Position numbers and translations under genes: made by a program
Notes under the pieces: generated by a model
Databases searched by the model: none
Told to the model about the DNA's origin: nothing
The model's input: only the letters and a program-made list of their open reading frames with translations
In this document: positions 29,224 to 37,755 of the stretch, piece by piece
How the letters are laid out: the number at the start of each line of letters is the position of its first letter
Position numbering within the stretch: position 1 is the stretch's first letter
Source: Actinomycetota bacterium
Lineage (GTDB): Bacteria > Actinomycetota > Thermoleophilia > Gaiellales > Gaiellaceae
Assembly: GCA_005884005.1 (NCBI GenBank)
Contig: VAWI01000022.1
Location: forward strand, 1 to 64,000
Reading direction: 5' to 3'
Length of the DNA stretch: 64,000 nt

Positions 29224-30131
29224 TGCAGGCTTTCGCGCCTGGGATCTATCCGCGCTCCGAGCAGCTCGTTCAGGCGACCCGCGACCTCGATCGGGGCCGG
29301 ACCTCGCCGGAGGCCGTCGACGAGCAGGTCGAGCGCGATCTAGCCGAGCTCCTTTCCGTCCAGCAGCAGGCCGGCCTCGACCTGCTGTCCGACGGAATGC
29401 TGCGCTGGCAGGATCTGTTCCGCCCCGTGCTCGAGGCCGGCGAGGGCCTGGAGACGGGGGCACTGACGCGTTTCCTCGACACGAACACCTTCTATCGAGC
29501 TCCGCACGCGACGACTGCGACCCCGAAGCTCGCGGCGCCGCTCGAGAAGCGCTTCGTCGCTTCCTTGCCCGCGCCTCGGCTGGTGACGCTGCCGTCGCCG
29601 TTTGCGCTCTCCCAGGGCACGGGGGTTCCGGCTCTGACGATCGCCGAGAACGTCCTCAGACCCGCGCTGGCGGCGATCGACGCCGAGCTCGTCGTGCTGG
29701 CGGAGCCGTTCTTCGGCCGCGAGGAAGCCACTTCGCCGACCGAGCTCGCGGAACCACTTGCCGCTCTTGCCGGCGGGCCCAAGCTCGCCCTGCAGCTGAC
29801 CTTCTGCGACGCGCGAAAGCCGCTCGAGCAGGGACTCGGCGAGTTGCCGGTCGACGCGATCGGGATCGACTTCTACGGCACGCATCTCTCGGACGTCCCG
29901 AAGGGCTTCGACAAGCTCTTGCTCGCGGGCGTCATCGATGCGCGCAGCTCTACGCTCGAGGATCCGCGCGAGCTTGCTTCCTTCGCCGACCGCCTACACA
30001 ACGAGCGGGAGGTCGAGAAGGTCGCGCTCGTTCCAAACGGCGACCTCCAGTTCGTCTCCGAGCGGATCGCTCGCGAAAAGCTGCTGCGGCTCGGGAAGGT
30101 CAAGACCGCTACGGTGCAGGCTGCCGCCTAG
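29223..30131 (+). CDS. MetE-family protein, N-terminal-barrel-like
   Basis: A 302-residue protein resembling cobalamin-independent methionine synthase (MetE) TIM barrels: PGIYPRSEQLVQATRDLDRG at the start, LLSDGMLRWQDLFRP (about 55-69), RFLDTNTFYRAP, and late VIDARSS, which matches the MetE block with 'GV(I/V)xxR'. The zinc-ligand His-x-Cys and the late Cys of the catalytic MetE half are absent. Its neighbour at 30208 has those residues, so the two appear to be a split MetE-like pair. A hairpin (30135-30158) lies between them. Coupling to atpC by stop-start overlap is odd for a methionine gene. Confidence 0.7.
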   Translation: MQAFAPGIYPRSEQLVQATRDLDRGRTSPEAVDEQVERDLAELLSVQQQAGLDLLSDGMLRWQDLFRPVLEAGEGLETGALTRFLDTNTFYRAPHATTATPKLAAPLEKRFVASLPAPRLVTLPSPFALSQGTGVPALTIAENVLRPALAAIDAELVVLAEPFFGREEATSPTELAEPLAALAGGPKLALQLTFCDARKPLEQGLGELPVDAIGIDFYGTHLSDVPKGFDKLLLAGVIDARSSTLEDPRELASFADRLHNEREVEKVALVPNGDLQFVSERIAREKLLRLGKVKTATVQAAA

Positions 30132-30134
30132 CCA

Positions 30135-30158
30135 CGAAAAATGCTGACGCATTTTCCG
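30135..30158 (+). repeat. AAAATGC-type hairpin, copy 1
   Basis: CG-A-AAAATGC / GCATTTT-C-CG around a 4-nt loop. Nearly the same 22-nt sequence recurs at 37757-37779 after ahcY, with the same internal A/C mismatch; a related longer hairpin is at 39813-39843. It may act as a terminator or processing site between the two MetE-like genes. Confidence 0.6.
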
Positions 30159-30207
30159 CGGGAACTGGTTTGTGACATTGCTTCGCTTGTCAGAAGAGGG
30201 AGAAACA

Positions 30208-31365
30208 TTGAAGCTCCTAACCCATGAGATAGGTTCGCTAGCGAAGCCACCTTGGCTCGTGAAGACCTCGGCGGGCTCGCCGCTGGAGGAAAGCGACATC
30301 GAGCATGCTCGCAGGTGGGGAGCGAAGCTCGGGGTCGACGGGCACGAGGAACTGGTCGAGACTCTCGAGCGAGGAAACCCCGACAAGGCCGAGCTCGGGC
30401 GCTGGGCGAGCCGCTACGCCCTCAGGCTGCTCGAGAGCGCCGGAATCGAGGTCGTCTACGACGGTGAGCAGCAACGCACCGAGATGTACGCCTGGGCGGT
30501 GGAGCACTCGAACGGCTTCGAGCCGCGTGGCACCGTCCGGAGCTTCGACAACAAGTACTACTCGAAGTCGGCCGTGACCGCGGAGCCTTCCTTGCGCGAG
30601 CCCTACCACAACGACGAGTTCGCGTTCTTGCAGTCGGTCGCGAACCACGACCTCAAGATCCCGGTCACGGGCGCCTACACGATCGCCGTCTGGTCGTACG
30701 ATGAGCACTTCGGGCCTCAGAGCGGCCGGATCGGTGCGGGCCACGGGCGCAGCGAGGAGCTCGCAGCCCGGAGAGAGTTCGCCAACGACCTGGCGCGGAA
30801 CGTGATCAGGCCCAACCTGGAGTCGCTGATCGAGCTGGGCGCCAAGTGGATCCAGATCGACGAGCCGGGGGCTTCCACCGAAGCGGACGAGCTCGACATC
30901 TTCGTCGAGAGCTTCAACGAGAGCGTCGAAGGGCTCGACTGCTTCTTCTCGACGCACCTCTGCTTCTCGGACTACGACCTTTTCTTCCCTGCGATCGAGC
31001 AGATGCACGGCTGCAAGCAGTTCTGCGTCGGGTTCGCGAACTACGACAGTCGCGAGCTCGGCACGTCGGGTGCCGACCGGCCCGGCTACGAAGTGATCTC
31101 GAAGTTCCGCGACCTGCCCTACGAGCCCATCCTCGGCCTCGGCGTGCTCGACATCCACACGGATTTCGTCGAGTCTCCCGAGCTGGTCCGCGACCGGATT
31201 CTCTATGCCACGGAGGTCTTCGGCGATCCCGAGCGAATCCACGTTTGTCCCGATTGCGGTCTCCGCACGCGCAGCTGGGAGGTGGCGTACGAGAAGCTCA
31301 GGAACATGGTCGAAGGAACGAAGCTCGCCGAACAGGCGCTCGCGACGGCAGGAGCAACCACCTAG
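30208..31365 (+). CDS. Cobalamin-independent methionine synthase-like catalytic protein
   Basis: A 385-residue MetE/UROD-superfamily protein likely to transfer a methyl group to homocysteine via zinc. Visible zinc-ligand candidates are His and Cys in FSTHLCFSDYD and the late Cys in HVCPDCGLRTRSWE, which correspond to E. coli MetE H641, C643 and C726. IQIDEPG corresponds to the MetE IQIDEPA block. Classical MetE has about 750 residues in one chain; here the catalytic half is a separate gene. TTG 30208 is chosen because GAGGGAG (30196-30202) precedes it and the HEIGS family start follows; GTG 30172 is an alternative. Confidence 0.75.
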   Translation: MKLLTHEIGSLAKPPWLVKTSAGSPLEESDIEHARRWGAKLGVDGHEELVETLERGNPDKAELGRWASRYALRLLESAGIEVVYDGEQQRTEMYAWAVEHSNGFEPRGTVRSFDNKYYSKSAVTAEPSLREPYHNDEFAFLQSVANHDLKIPVTGAYTIAVWSYDEHFGPQSGRIGAGHGRSEELAARREFANDLARNVIRPNLESLIELGAKWIQIDEPGASTEADELDIFVESFNESVEGLDCFFSTHLCFSDYDLFFPAIEQMHGCKQFCVGFANYDSRELGTSGADRPGYEVISKFRDLPYEPILGLGVLDIHTDFVESPELVRDRILYATEVFGDPERIHVCPDCGLRTRSWEVAYEKLRNMVEGTKLAEQALATAGATT

Positions 31366-31397
31366 CCGAAGCCGTGGTTATCCTGCGGCAGCGGTGG

Positions 31398-31416
31398 GCG
31401 CCTTCGGGGCGCTTTT
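31398..31416 (+). terminator. Terminator after the MetE-like pair
   Basis: GCGCC / GGCGC with a 5-nt loop is followed by TTTT, 32 nt after the stop at 31365. Confidence 0.55.
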
Positions 31417-31424
31417 GCACATCT

Positions 31425-31586
31425 GTACCCCTTCCAGCAATGAACACTCGTTTCTGGCCCGCTAGCACGCTTCACCAGAGTCCACCCTCGACCTTGCCCA
31501 GGCTTCTAGCCTGCGGGGCGGTCGAGTGCGGCCTCTGGTTCGGTGCTAGCGACCCAGAAAGTGAGCGACATCACTGGAAGGCGTAC
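31425..31586. repeat. Long imperfect palindrome (copy A) upstream of the LCP gene
   Basis: A 162-nt near-continuous hairpin. Outer arms 31425-31468 and 31543-31586 are 44-nt inverted repeats matching at 31 of 44 positions. Inside are perfect stems 31461-31468/31543-31550 (8 bp), 31474-31480/31533-31539 (7 bp), 31487-31493/31520-31526 (7 bp) and 31499-31504/31508-31513 (6 bp, 3-nt loop). A second copy with the same order of stems lies at 60154-60323, with paired base changes in at least two stems. It may be an ERIC-like repeat or a structured leader RNA. It ends 20 nt before the ATG of the LCP gene. Confidence 0.7.
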
Positions 31587-31606
31587 CGGTACCGGCACCG
31601 GCACCA

Positions 31607-33535
31607 ATGAGAACGACGCTGAAAAGAGGAATCGGGCGGGGGGCGGACCTCAATGGCAACGGCCATGCGGTGCTGCCTCCCGGCGTGCTGACGCCGATCG
31701 CGCTCTACCGGCAGCCGCCTCAGGGAGGCCGAAGCATCCGCCGGCGCCTGGCCGGTTTCTTCTTCTGGCTGCTCGTGCTGGTGGCGATGGTCGCGGGGGG
31801 CGCAGTCGGTGGGCTGTACCTCTATGGCCACGACTTCGCGTCCGCGACGGCGCCGCATTCCCGCGCGATGAAACGCGCGGCGAAGCGACTCGACTACGCC
31901 GCTCCCGGCAAGCCTGCGATCGCGCTCGTCCTCGGGACCGACCACCGCTTCATCGACGGCAAGGCACCGGGCCGCTCGGACACGATGATGCTCATCCGCA
32001 CCGACCCGGCGAGTCACACGGTCTCGCTGCTCTCGTTCCCGCGCGACATGAGGGTCGAAATCCACTGCCCCGGACGGGCTCCCTGGTTCGACAAGATCAA
32101 CGCCGCGTATCCAACCTGCGGGCCCAGCGGCTCGCTGGAGACGATCAAGGCGCTGACGAACGTCCCGATCAACTATCTGGTCAGCGTCAACTTCGTCGGT
32201 TTCATCCAGGTCGTCGACAAGCTCGGAGGGGTCTACATGGACGTCGACCGGCGCTACTTCAACGACCACACGGGACCGACCGGTTACGCGGCGATCAACC
32301 TCCAGGCCGGCTACCAGAGACTAAGCGGCAAGCAGGCGCTCGACTTCGTTCGCTACAGACATACGGACTCCGACCTCTTCCGCGTTGCCCGCCAGCAGGA
32401 GTTCGTCCGAGCAGCGAAGGAGCAGCTCGCCCGCTACTCGAGGTTCCATGTCTCGAGCCTCCTCGGTGCGATCAAGAAGAACGTGGAGATCGGCCGCGCC
32501 GGTGGTCGCGGCGTCGACCTCTCGACGATGCTGAACTATGCGCTCTTCTTCCACGGCCTGCCTGGTGGCCACTTCGTGCAGGTGCGAATCCAGGGCCTCG
32601 AAGGCTTCTCCGATCTGACGACGGCGCAACAGAACATCACCAACGCAGTGCAAGAGTTCATGAACCCCGATCCCGCGGCGCCCCAGAAGGCGAACGCGGC
32701 CGCTCTGAACGAGAAGTACAAGCCGAAGGTGGATGGGATCAATCCGAAGTCGGTCTTCGTGACCGTCTTGAACGGCAACGGCATCACCGGTTCGGCGTCG
32801 GTCGCAGGGACGCAGCTGCGTGAGCGGAGCTATCAGATCTTGCAGCCGCCGGACTCGCTCCCCGCCGACTCGCCCGACGGGTGGAATCACACGCGTACCC
32901 GCGTCTTCTACGACCAGACGCAGAAGAATGCCAAGGCGGCCGCGCAGCAGGTCGCAAAGCTCTTCGCCGACGCGTCGACCGGACCGATGACTCCGAGGTT
33001 CCGCCCATTTGCGAACGGCGCCGAGCTGGTCGTGGTCGTCGGCAAGAGCTATCAGGGCTCGCTGATCGGGTCGAGTCCGTCCGCACCGCCGCCGCAGCAC
33101 CAGGCGCCGCACACGATCCACTATCCGAGCGCCTCGCTGTCGCAGATGCGGGCGATCCGGCGCAAGCTGCCGTTCCGGGTCGAGTATCCGACCGTGATCG
33201 ACCGGAACTCGCGGGTGGATCCGGAGCCACCGAACCCGCGCGTCTACACGGTTCAGGGGCACAAGATGGCTCGGCTGGTCTTCACGACCGGGGTGAACGG
33301 TCAATACTGGGGAATCCAGGAGACGAACTGGGGCGCCGCGCCGGCGCTCTCGGAAAAGAACTTCATCCGGCATTTCGGCCACCGGACATTCGAGTTCTTC
33401 TACTCCGGCCAGCACCTCCACATGGTCGTCCTGAAGGAGAACCGCGCCAGCTACTGGGTCGTGAATACGCTCGACGACGCGCTTTCGCCCGAGACGATGA
33501 TCGAGATCGCGCGCGGGCTTCGGCCCGTAAGGTGA
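31607..33535 (+). CDS. LytR-CpsA-Psr (LCP) family wall-polymer ligase
   Basis: LCP enzymes move undecaprenyl-linked glycopolymers onto peptidoglycan outside the cell. The 642-residue protein has a basic cytosolic start, one membrane helix (about 48-72, FFFWLLVLVAMVAGGAVGGL), then the LCP domain with RSDTMMLIRTDP, LLSFPRDMRVEI, DKLGGVYMDVDRR and FVRYRHTDSDLFRVARQQEF, whose Arg/Asp residues bind the lipid pyrophosphate. A LytR C-terminal domain follows (about 380-485, VTVLNGNGITGSA). A further 150 residues are unassigned. The stop overlaps the GTG of ugd (GTGA). Palindrome copy A lies directly upstream. Confidence 0.9.
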   Translation: MRTTLKRGIGRGADLNGNGHAVLPPGVLTPIALYRQPPQGGRSIRRRLAGFFFWLLVLVAMVAGGAVGGLYLYGHDFASATAPHSRAMKRAAKRLDYAAPGKPAIALVLGTDHRFIDGKAPGRSDTMMLIRTDPASHTVSLLSFPRDMRVEIHCPGRAPWFDKINAAYPTCGPSGSLETIKALTNVPINYLVSVNFVGFIQVVDKLGGVYMDVDRRYFNDHTGPTGYAAINLQAGYQRLSGKQALDFVRYRHTDSDLFRVARQQEFVRAAKEQLARYSRFHVSSLLGAIKKNVEIGRAGGRGVDLSTMLNYALFFHGLPGGHFVQVRIQGLEGFSDLTTAQQNITNAVQEFMNPDPAAPQKANAAALNEKYKPKVDGINPKSVFVTVLNGNGITGSASVAGTQLRERSYQILQPPDSLPADSPDGWNHTRTRVFYDQTQKNAKAAAQQVAKLFADASTGPMTPRFRPFANGAELVVVVGKSYQGSLIGSSPSAPPPQHQAPHTIHYPSASLSQMRAIRRKLPFRVEYPTVIDRNSRVDPEPPNPRVYTVQGHKMARLVFTTGVNGQYWGIQETNWGAAPALSEKNFIRHFGHRTFEFFYSGQHLHMVVLKENRASYWVVNTLDDALSPETMIEIARGLRPVR

Positions 33536-34953
33536 CGCTTGTGAACAGGCAGGGCAAAGAGCCGATCGCGATCTTCGGCGCCGGTTGGGTGGGGCTCGTC
33601 ACCGGCGCCTGCTTCGCCGAGCTCGGGCATGAGGTGACGATTCGCGACATCGTCCCGGAGAGGGTCGAGCGGCTACGGGCCGGTGAGGTGCCATTCTTCG
33701 AGCCCGAGCTGGAAGACCTGGTGAAGCGGAATGCCGACCGGCTGACGTTCACGCTTGACGCAGCGGAGGCCGCCGCCGCCGCGGAGCTCGTGTTCGTCTG
33801 CGTCGACACGCCGCCGACCTACTCGGGTGATGCCGATCTCTCGCGTGTGTGGACAGTGATCGACGAGCTGCCGCGGCTGGAGCGCCGCACGATCCTGGTC
33901 ATGAAGAGCACGGTGCCCGTCGGCACCGGCGAGAAGGTGCGCGCGGCGCTCGAGGCCCGCGGGCTCAGCCACATCGGCTACGTGTCGAATCCCGAGTTTC
34001 TCGCGGAAGGGGGTGCCGTCGAGGATTTCCTCCACCCCGACCGGGTTGTGATCGGCTCGTTCGCGGAGGCCGACGGCGACCGCGTTGCGGCCCTCTACGA
34101 CCGCCTGGACACTCCCATCGTCCGCGCAGACGTCGCCTCGGCGGAGATGATCAAGCTCGCCGCGAATGCTTTCCTGGCAACGCGAATCAGCTTCATCAAC
34201 GAGATCGCGAACGTCTGCGAGGTCACCGGCGCCGATGTCGAAAAGGTCGCCGAGGGCGTCGGCCTCGATCACCGGCTGGGGCCGCACTTCCTTCGCGCCG
34301 GCGTTGGCTTCGGTGGTTCGTGTTTTCCCAAGGACACGAACGCACTGAAGCAGCTCGCCTCAAACTCGGGTTACCACTTCCAGCTGCTCTCGGCCGTGAT
34401 CGAGGTCAATGAGCTGCAGAAGCGGCGGGTGATCAACAAGCTCCAGAAGTACCTGGGCCGGCTCCGTGGAAAACGGATCGCGCTGCTCGGCCTCGCGTTC
34501 AAGGCCAATACGGACGACATGCGCGAGGCGCCGTCGGTCGTGCTCGCGTCGAGACTGCTCGCCGAAGGCGCGGACGTCCGTGCCTACGACCCGGTCGCGA
34601 GGCCCGGCGACCTTGTCCGCGGCGTCTCGCTCTGCGATTCCGTCGCCGAGGCGGTTCGCGACGCCGACGCGGCCGTGATCGTCACCGACTGGGACGAGTT
34701 CCGGTCGCTTGCCTCTGCTGAGGTTCGCGACACGATGCGACGGCCGCTGATCATCGACGGCCGCAACCTGCTCGACCCCGACGCGACCCGCGCGGCCGGT
34801 TTCGACTACGAGGGCATCGGCCGCGCCTCATCGCCGCTCGCAGCGTTGCCGGAGACGGCGGACCGCGACGCCGGCCGCGAAACGGCTGTCCGCGCAAGCG
34901 GACCAGCGGAGAGGTCTGGGGGACCGGGAGGTTCCCCAGACATGTCGAGCTAG
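33532..34953 (+). CDS. ugd: UDP-glucose 6-dehydrogenase
   Basis: A 473-residue NAD+-dependent dehydrogenase making UDP-glucuronate, the donor for uronate-containing polymers. The NAD loop is IFGAGWVGLVTG, the catalytic Cys is in GVGFGGSCFPKDTNAL, and the C-terminal UDP-binding block is LGLAFKANTDDMREAPS. The GSCFPKD form distinguishes it from the UDP-HexNAc enzyme at 9623-10933. The last 45 residues are a Gly/Ser/Arg-rich tail beyond the usual end. GTG 33532, which overlaps the LCP stop, is chosen; GTG 33541 is also in frame. Confidence 0.93.
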   Translation: MTLVNRQGKEPIAIFGAGWVGLVTGACFAELGHEVTIRDIVPERVERLRAGEVPFFEPELEDLVKRNADRLTFTLDAAEAAAAAELVFVCVDTPPTYSGDADLSRVWTVIDELPRLERRTILVMKSTVPVGTGEKVRAALEARGLSHIGYVSNPEFLAEGGAVEDFLHPDRVVIGSFAEADGDRVAALYDRLDTPIVRADVASAEMIKLAANAFLATRISFINEIANVCEVTGADVEKVAEGVGLDHRLGPHFLRAGVGFGGSCFPKDTNALKQLASNSGYHFQLLSAVIEVNELQKRRVINKLQKYLGRLRGKRIALLGLAFKANTDDMREAPSVVLASRLLAEGADVRAYDPVARPGDLVRGVSLCDSVAEAVRDADAAVIVTDWDEFRSLASAEVRDTMRRPLIIDGRNLLDPDATRAAGFDYEGIGRASSPLAALPETADRDAGRETAVRASGPAERSGGPGGSPDMSS

Positions 34954-34956
34954 CCT

Positions 34957-35649
34957 GTGGAGGCGATCATCCTGGCAGGCGGCAAGGCCGAGCGCCTAGG
35001 CGAGGCCGGGGGCGGGCTGCCGAAACCACTCGTGTCGGTCGCCGGGCGCCCGCTGGCCGCCTGGCAGGTTGGTCTGCTCGGCCGCGCTGGAGTCGACCGT
35101 GTAATCGTCAGTTGCGGCGCCGGAGCTGGTGAGCAGTTCGCGGCCGCTCTCGGCGGCCTCGGCGTCGAAGTCGCGATCGCCGAGGAGCCCGAGCGGCTCG
35201 GGCGAGGAGGGGGTATCCGCTTTGCGGCGGGTCAACGCCAGGAGACGGGCGACGTCCTCGCGCTGAACGGGGACGAGCTGCTCGACATCGACTTCGCGGG
35301 CCTGCTCGAACATCACCGTGCCAACGCAGCTGCCGCAACGATCACCGTCGCGCGCCCGAAATCACCGTTCGGGGTCGTCGAGCTCGAGGACGACCACGTC
35401 ACCGGCTTCGCGGAGGGCGGGACGATCGATTGCTGGGTCAGTTGCGGCGTCTACGTCCTCGGGGAGGACGCGCTCGCGCGGTTCCCCGAGCGGGGCGATC
35501 ACGAGACGACAGCGTTCCCGGCCCTGGCCGCGGAAGGGAAGCTCGGCGCCTTTCACCACGACGGGTTGTGGCTGACCGTCAACACGCCGAAGGACCTGCG
35601 CCGCGCCGAGGAATACATCAACGCGCACCCCGAATGGCTCGAGGCGTGA
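34957..35649 (+). CDS. Sugar-phosphate nucleotidyltransferase (GDP-mannose/glucose-1-P type)
   Basis: A 230-residue nucleotidyltransferase with the NTP-binding start AIILAGGKAERLGEAGGGLPKPLVSVAGRPL and the metal-binding block LALNGDELLDID. Length and blocks fit the HddC/RmlA/ManC-like group that activates sugar-1-phosphates with NTP. It begins three bases after the ugd stop and is followed by a cupin of the mannose-6-phosphate isomerase type, so it may serve a mannose or heptose route. The exact sugar is not determined. Confidence 0.85.
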   Translation: MEAIILAGGKAERLGEAGGGLPKPLVSVAGRPLAAWQVGLLGRAGVDRVIVSCGAGAGEQFAAALGGLGVEVAIAEEPERLGRGGGIRFAAGQRQETGDVLALNGDELLDIDFAGLLEHHRANAAAATITVARPKSPFGVVELEDDHVTGFAEGGTIDCWVSCGVYVLGEDALARFPERGDHETTAFPALAAEGKLGAFHHDGLWLTVNTPKDLRRAEEYINAHPEWLEA

Positions 35650-35679
35650 GGCGCCCCTTGCAGTGCCTCGTCGAGGGCG

Positions 35680-35685
35680 TAGGAT
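35680..35685 (+). promoter_or_regulatory. -10 element of the cupin gene
   Basis: TAGGAT ends 9 nt before GTG 35695; no Shine-Dalgarno is present. Confidence 0.45.
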
Positions 35686-35694
35686 CGCCCAACA

Positions 35695-36111
35695 GTGGAG
35701 AGGCCGTTGTCGTCGCCTAATCTCGAAGGGCTCGATCGCTTCTCCTTCCAGCCCGACAAGGTCGACAAGCCGTGGGGTCACGAGCTCATCTGGGCGAAGG
35801 CCGAGGGCTATGTGGGCAAGCTCCTCTTCGTCCAGGCAGGGCAAGCGCTCAGCCTCCAGTTCCACCGGGAGAAGGACGAGAGCTGGTATGTCCTCGAGGG
35901 TCGTGCCGAGCTGCAGCTCGGCGAAGCCGGCCAAGCAGTCCTGACGAGGGAGATTGTCGGCCCCGGCGTTGCCTTTCGCTTCCGGCCGGGCACCGTGCAT
36001 CGCGTGCGCGCCATCGAGGATACAACCATCCTCGAGGTCTCGACGCCTCAGCTGGACGACATCGTCCGCCTCGAGGACGAGTACGGCCGCGAGGGCACCG
36101 TGCAACCCTGA
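35695..36111 (+). CDS. Cupin protein, mannose-6-phosphate isomerase type II-like
   Basis: A 138-residue single cupin domain. KPWGHELIWAKAEGYVGKLLFV is the standard start of the type II mannose-6-phosphate isomerase/ManC cupin. The metal-binding block is LQFHREKDESWYVLEGRAEL (His, His-like Lys, Glu), and the second motif is RFRPGTVHRV. Metal ligands would be H, E and the later H. It may isomerise a hexose phosphate or be a sugar-binding cupin. It follows the nucleotidyltransferase by 45 bases but has its own TAGGAT element. Confidence 0.8.
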   Translation: MERPLSSPNLEGLDRFSFQPDKVDKPWGHELIWAKAEGYVGKLLFVQAGQALSLQFHREKDESWYVLEGRAELQLGEAGQAVLTREIVGPGVAFRFRPGTVHRVRAIEDTTILEVSTPQLDDIVRLEDEYGREGTVQP

Positions 36112-36122
36112 CACAAGTGTGT

Positions 36123-36128
36123 TAACGT
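36123..36128 (+). promoter_or_regulatory. -10 element of merR-ahcY, with upstream dyad
   Basis: TAACGT ends 9 nt before ATG 36138. The sequence ACAC-AA-GTGT (36111-36120) just upstream is a short dyad that could be an operator. Confidence 0.4.
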
Positions 36129-36137
36129 CATCAGTCG

Positions 36138-36461
36138 ATGGAGTCGCTGACCGTCGGTCAGGCCGCCGCGCGCACCGGCTGGTCTCCTCGGATGCTCCGC
36201 TACGTGGAGCGTGCCGGGCTCGTGGTCCCCGCCCGTAGTGCGAGCGGCTACCGCCAGTACGGCCTACTCGAGCTCAACCAGCTCCGTTCGCTGAGCGATC
36301 TTCGCCGCCGCTTCGGCGTCGGGATCGACGAGCTCGCGTTCACGGTACGGTTGCAGCAGGAGCCGGCCCTTCGGGCCGCCGTCGAGACGTGGCTCGCCGG
36401 AACCCAGCTCTCCGCCCTCGACTGGGAGCAGCGCAAGCACGAGCGTCTGCTCGCCGCCTAG
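36138..36461 (+). CDS. MerR family transcriptional regulator
   Basis: A 107-residue DNA-binding protein. The N-terminal winged helix is ESLTVGQAAARTGWSPRMLRYVERAGLVVPARSASGYRQY-like, the standard MerR layout, followed by a short helix and a small C-terminal region without Cys or other obvious effector ligands. It lies 24 bases upstream of ahcY and is probably co-transcribed, so it may regulate methyl-cycle genes or itself. The dyad at 36111-36120 is a candidate target. Confidence 0.85.
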   Translation: MESLTVGQAAARTGWSPRMLRYVERAGLVVPARSASGYRQYGLLELNQLRSLSDLRRRFGVGIDELAFTVRLQQEPALRAAVETWLAGTQLSALDWEQRKHERLLAA

Positions 36462-36485
36462 TGATCACAAGGACGAAAGGACCGA

Positions 36486-37754
36486 ATGGCCACCACCAAG
36501 CGTCATGACGTGAAAGATCTCTCGCTCGCGCCCGAGGGGGTGCGCAGAATTGCCTGGGCCGACCGGCACATGCCCGTGCTCGCCGCCATCCGCGACCGCT
36601 TTGAGAACGAACAGCCGCTCGCGGGTTACCGGATCGCTGCCTGCCTCCACGTGACGAGCGAGACAGCGAATCTCATGCGGACGCTCAAGGCCGGCGGCGG
36701 GGACATCGTGCTCTGCGCGTCGAATCCGCTCTCGACCCAGGACGACGTCGCGGCCGCGCTCGTCGATGAGTTCGACGTCTCGGTCTTCGCGATCAAGGGC
36801 GAGGACAACGACACCTACTACCAGCACATCGAGGCTGCGGTCGACCACAAGCCCCAGTTGACGATGGACGACGGCGCCGACGTGATCGGGGTCCTCCACT
36901 CACACCGCCGCGAGCAGCTCGGCGACATTCTCGGAGGAATGGAGGAGACGACCACGGGTGTTATCCGCCTGAAGGCGCTCGAGCGCGACGGTGCGCTCGG
37001 CTTCCCGGTGATCGCGGTCAACGACGCGAACACGAAGCACATGTTCGACAACCGCTACGGGACCGGTCAGTCTACGATCGACGGGATCATCCGCGCGACC
37101 AACGTCCTTCTCGCCGGCGCCACCTTCGTCGTCGCAGGCTACGGCTGGGTCGGCAAGGGCGTCGCCCTTCGCGCCCGCGGCATGGGTGCGCACGTGATCG
37201 TCACCGAGGTCGATCCGCTCAGGGCGCTCGAAGCGACGATGGACGGGTTCGAGGTGCGGACGATGGACAGGGCCGCCGAGACCGGAGACATCTTCTGCAC
37301 CGCGACGGGCGACAAGTCAGTGATCACGCGCGAGCACATGGAGCGGATGAAGGACGGAGCGATCCTCGCCAACACCGGCCACTTCAACGTCGAGATCGAG
37401 ATCCCGGCGTTGCGCCAGCTCGCGACCGAGACGCGGAAGGCCCGTGAGTTCGTGGAGGAGTTCGAGCTAGAGAACGGCAAGCGCCTCTACCTCGTCGCGG
37501 AAGGACGGCTCGTCAATCTGTCGTCCGCGGAGGGCCATCCTGCCTCCGTGATGGACATGTCCTTCGCCAATCAGGCCCTGGCGGCGGAGTACGTCGTCAC
37601 GAATGCCGCCAACCTCGAGCGCCGCGTTTACCCGGTGCCGAGCGAGATCGACAGCGAAATCGCCCGGCTGAAGCTCGCCACGATGGGAATCGAGATCGAC
37701 ACCCTCAGCGAGGAACAGGCCAAGTACCTCGCATCCTGGGACGAAGGAACTTAA
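36486..37754 (+). CDS. ahcY: Adenosylhomocysteinase
   Basis: AhcY hydrolyses S-adenosylhomocysteine to homocysteine and adenosine using bound NAD+, clearing the product of SAM-dependent methylation. The 422-residue length fits the short form lacking the 40-residue loop of other AhcY proteins. Key blocks are [19 protein letters not shown] (about 55-73), the NAD loop [28 protein letters not shown], and [26 protein letters not shown] lies 5 nt before the ATG. Homocysteine produced here would feed the MetE-like pair at 29223-31365. Confidence 0.96.
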   Translation: MATTKRHDVKDLSLAPEGVRRIAWADRHMPVLAAIRDRFENEQPLAGYRIAACLHVTSETANLMRTLKAGGGDIVLCASNPLSTQDDVAAALVDEFDVSVFAIKGEDNDTYYQHIEAAVDHKPQLTMDDGADVIGVLHSHRREQLGDILGGMEETTTGVIRLKALERDGALGFPVIAVNDANTKHMFDNRYGTGQSTIDGIIRATNVLLAGATFVVAGYGWVGKGVALRARGMGAHVIVTEVDPLRALEATMDGFEVRTMDRAAETGDIFCTATGDKSVITREHMERMKDGAILANTGHFNVEIEIPALRQLATETRKAREFVEEFELENGKRLYLVAEGRLVNLSSAEGHPASVMDMSFANQALAAEYVVTNAANLERRVYPVPSEIDSEIARLKLATMGIEIDTLSEEQAKYLASWDEGT

Positions 37755-37755
37755 C

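Noticed and set aside
31425-31586. CRISPR array or tRNA
   Set aside because: There are no regularly spaced direct repeats, and the stems do not form a cloverleaf with a T-loop GTTCGA.
36462-36485. SAH or SAM riboswitch before ahcY
   Set aside because: The gap between merR and ahcY is only 24 bases, too short for any known riboswitch of this type.
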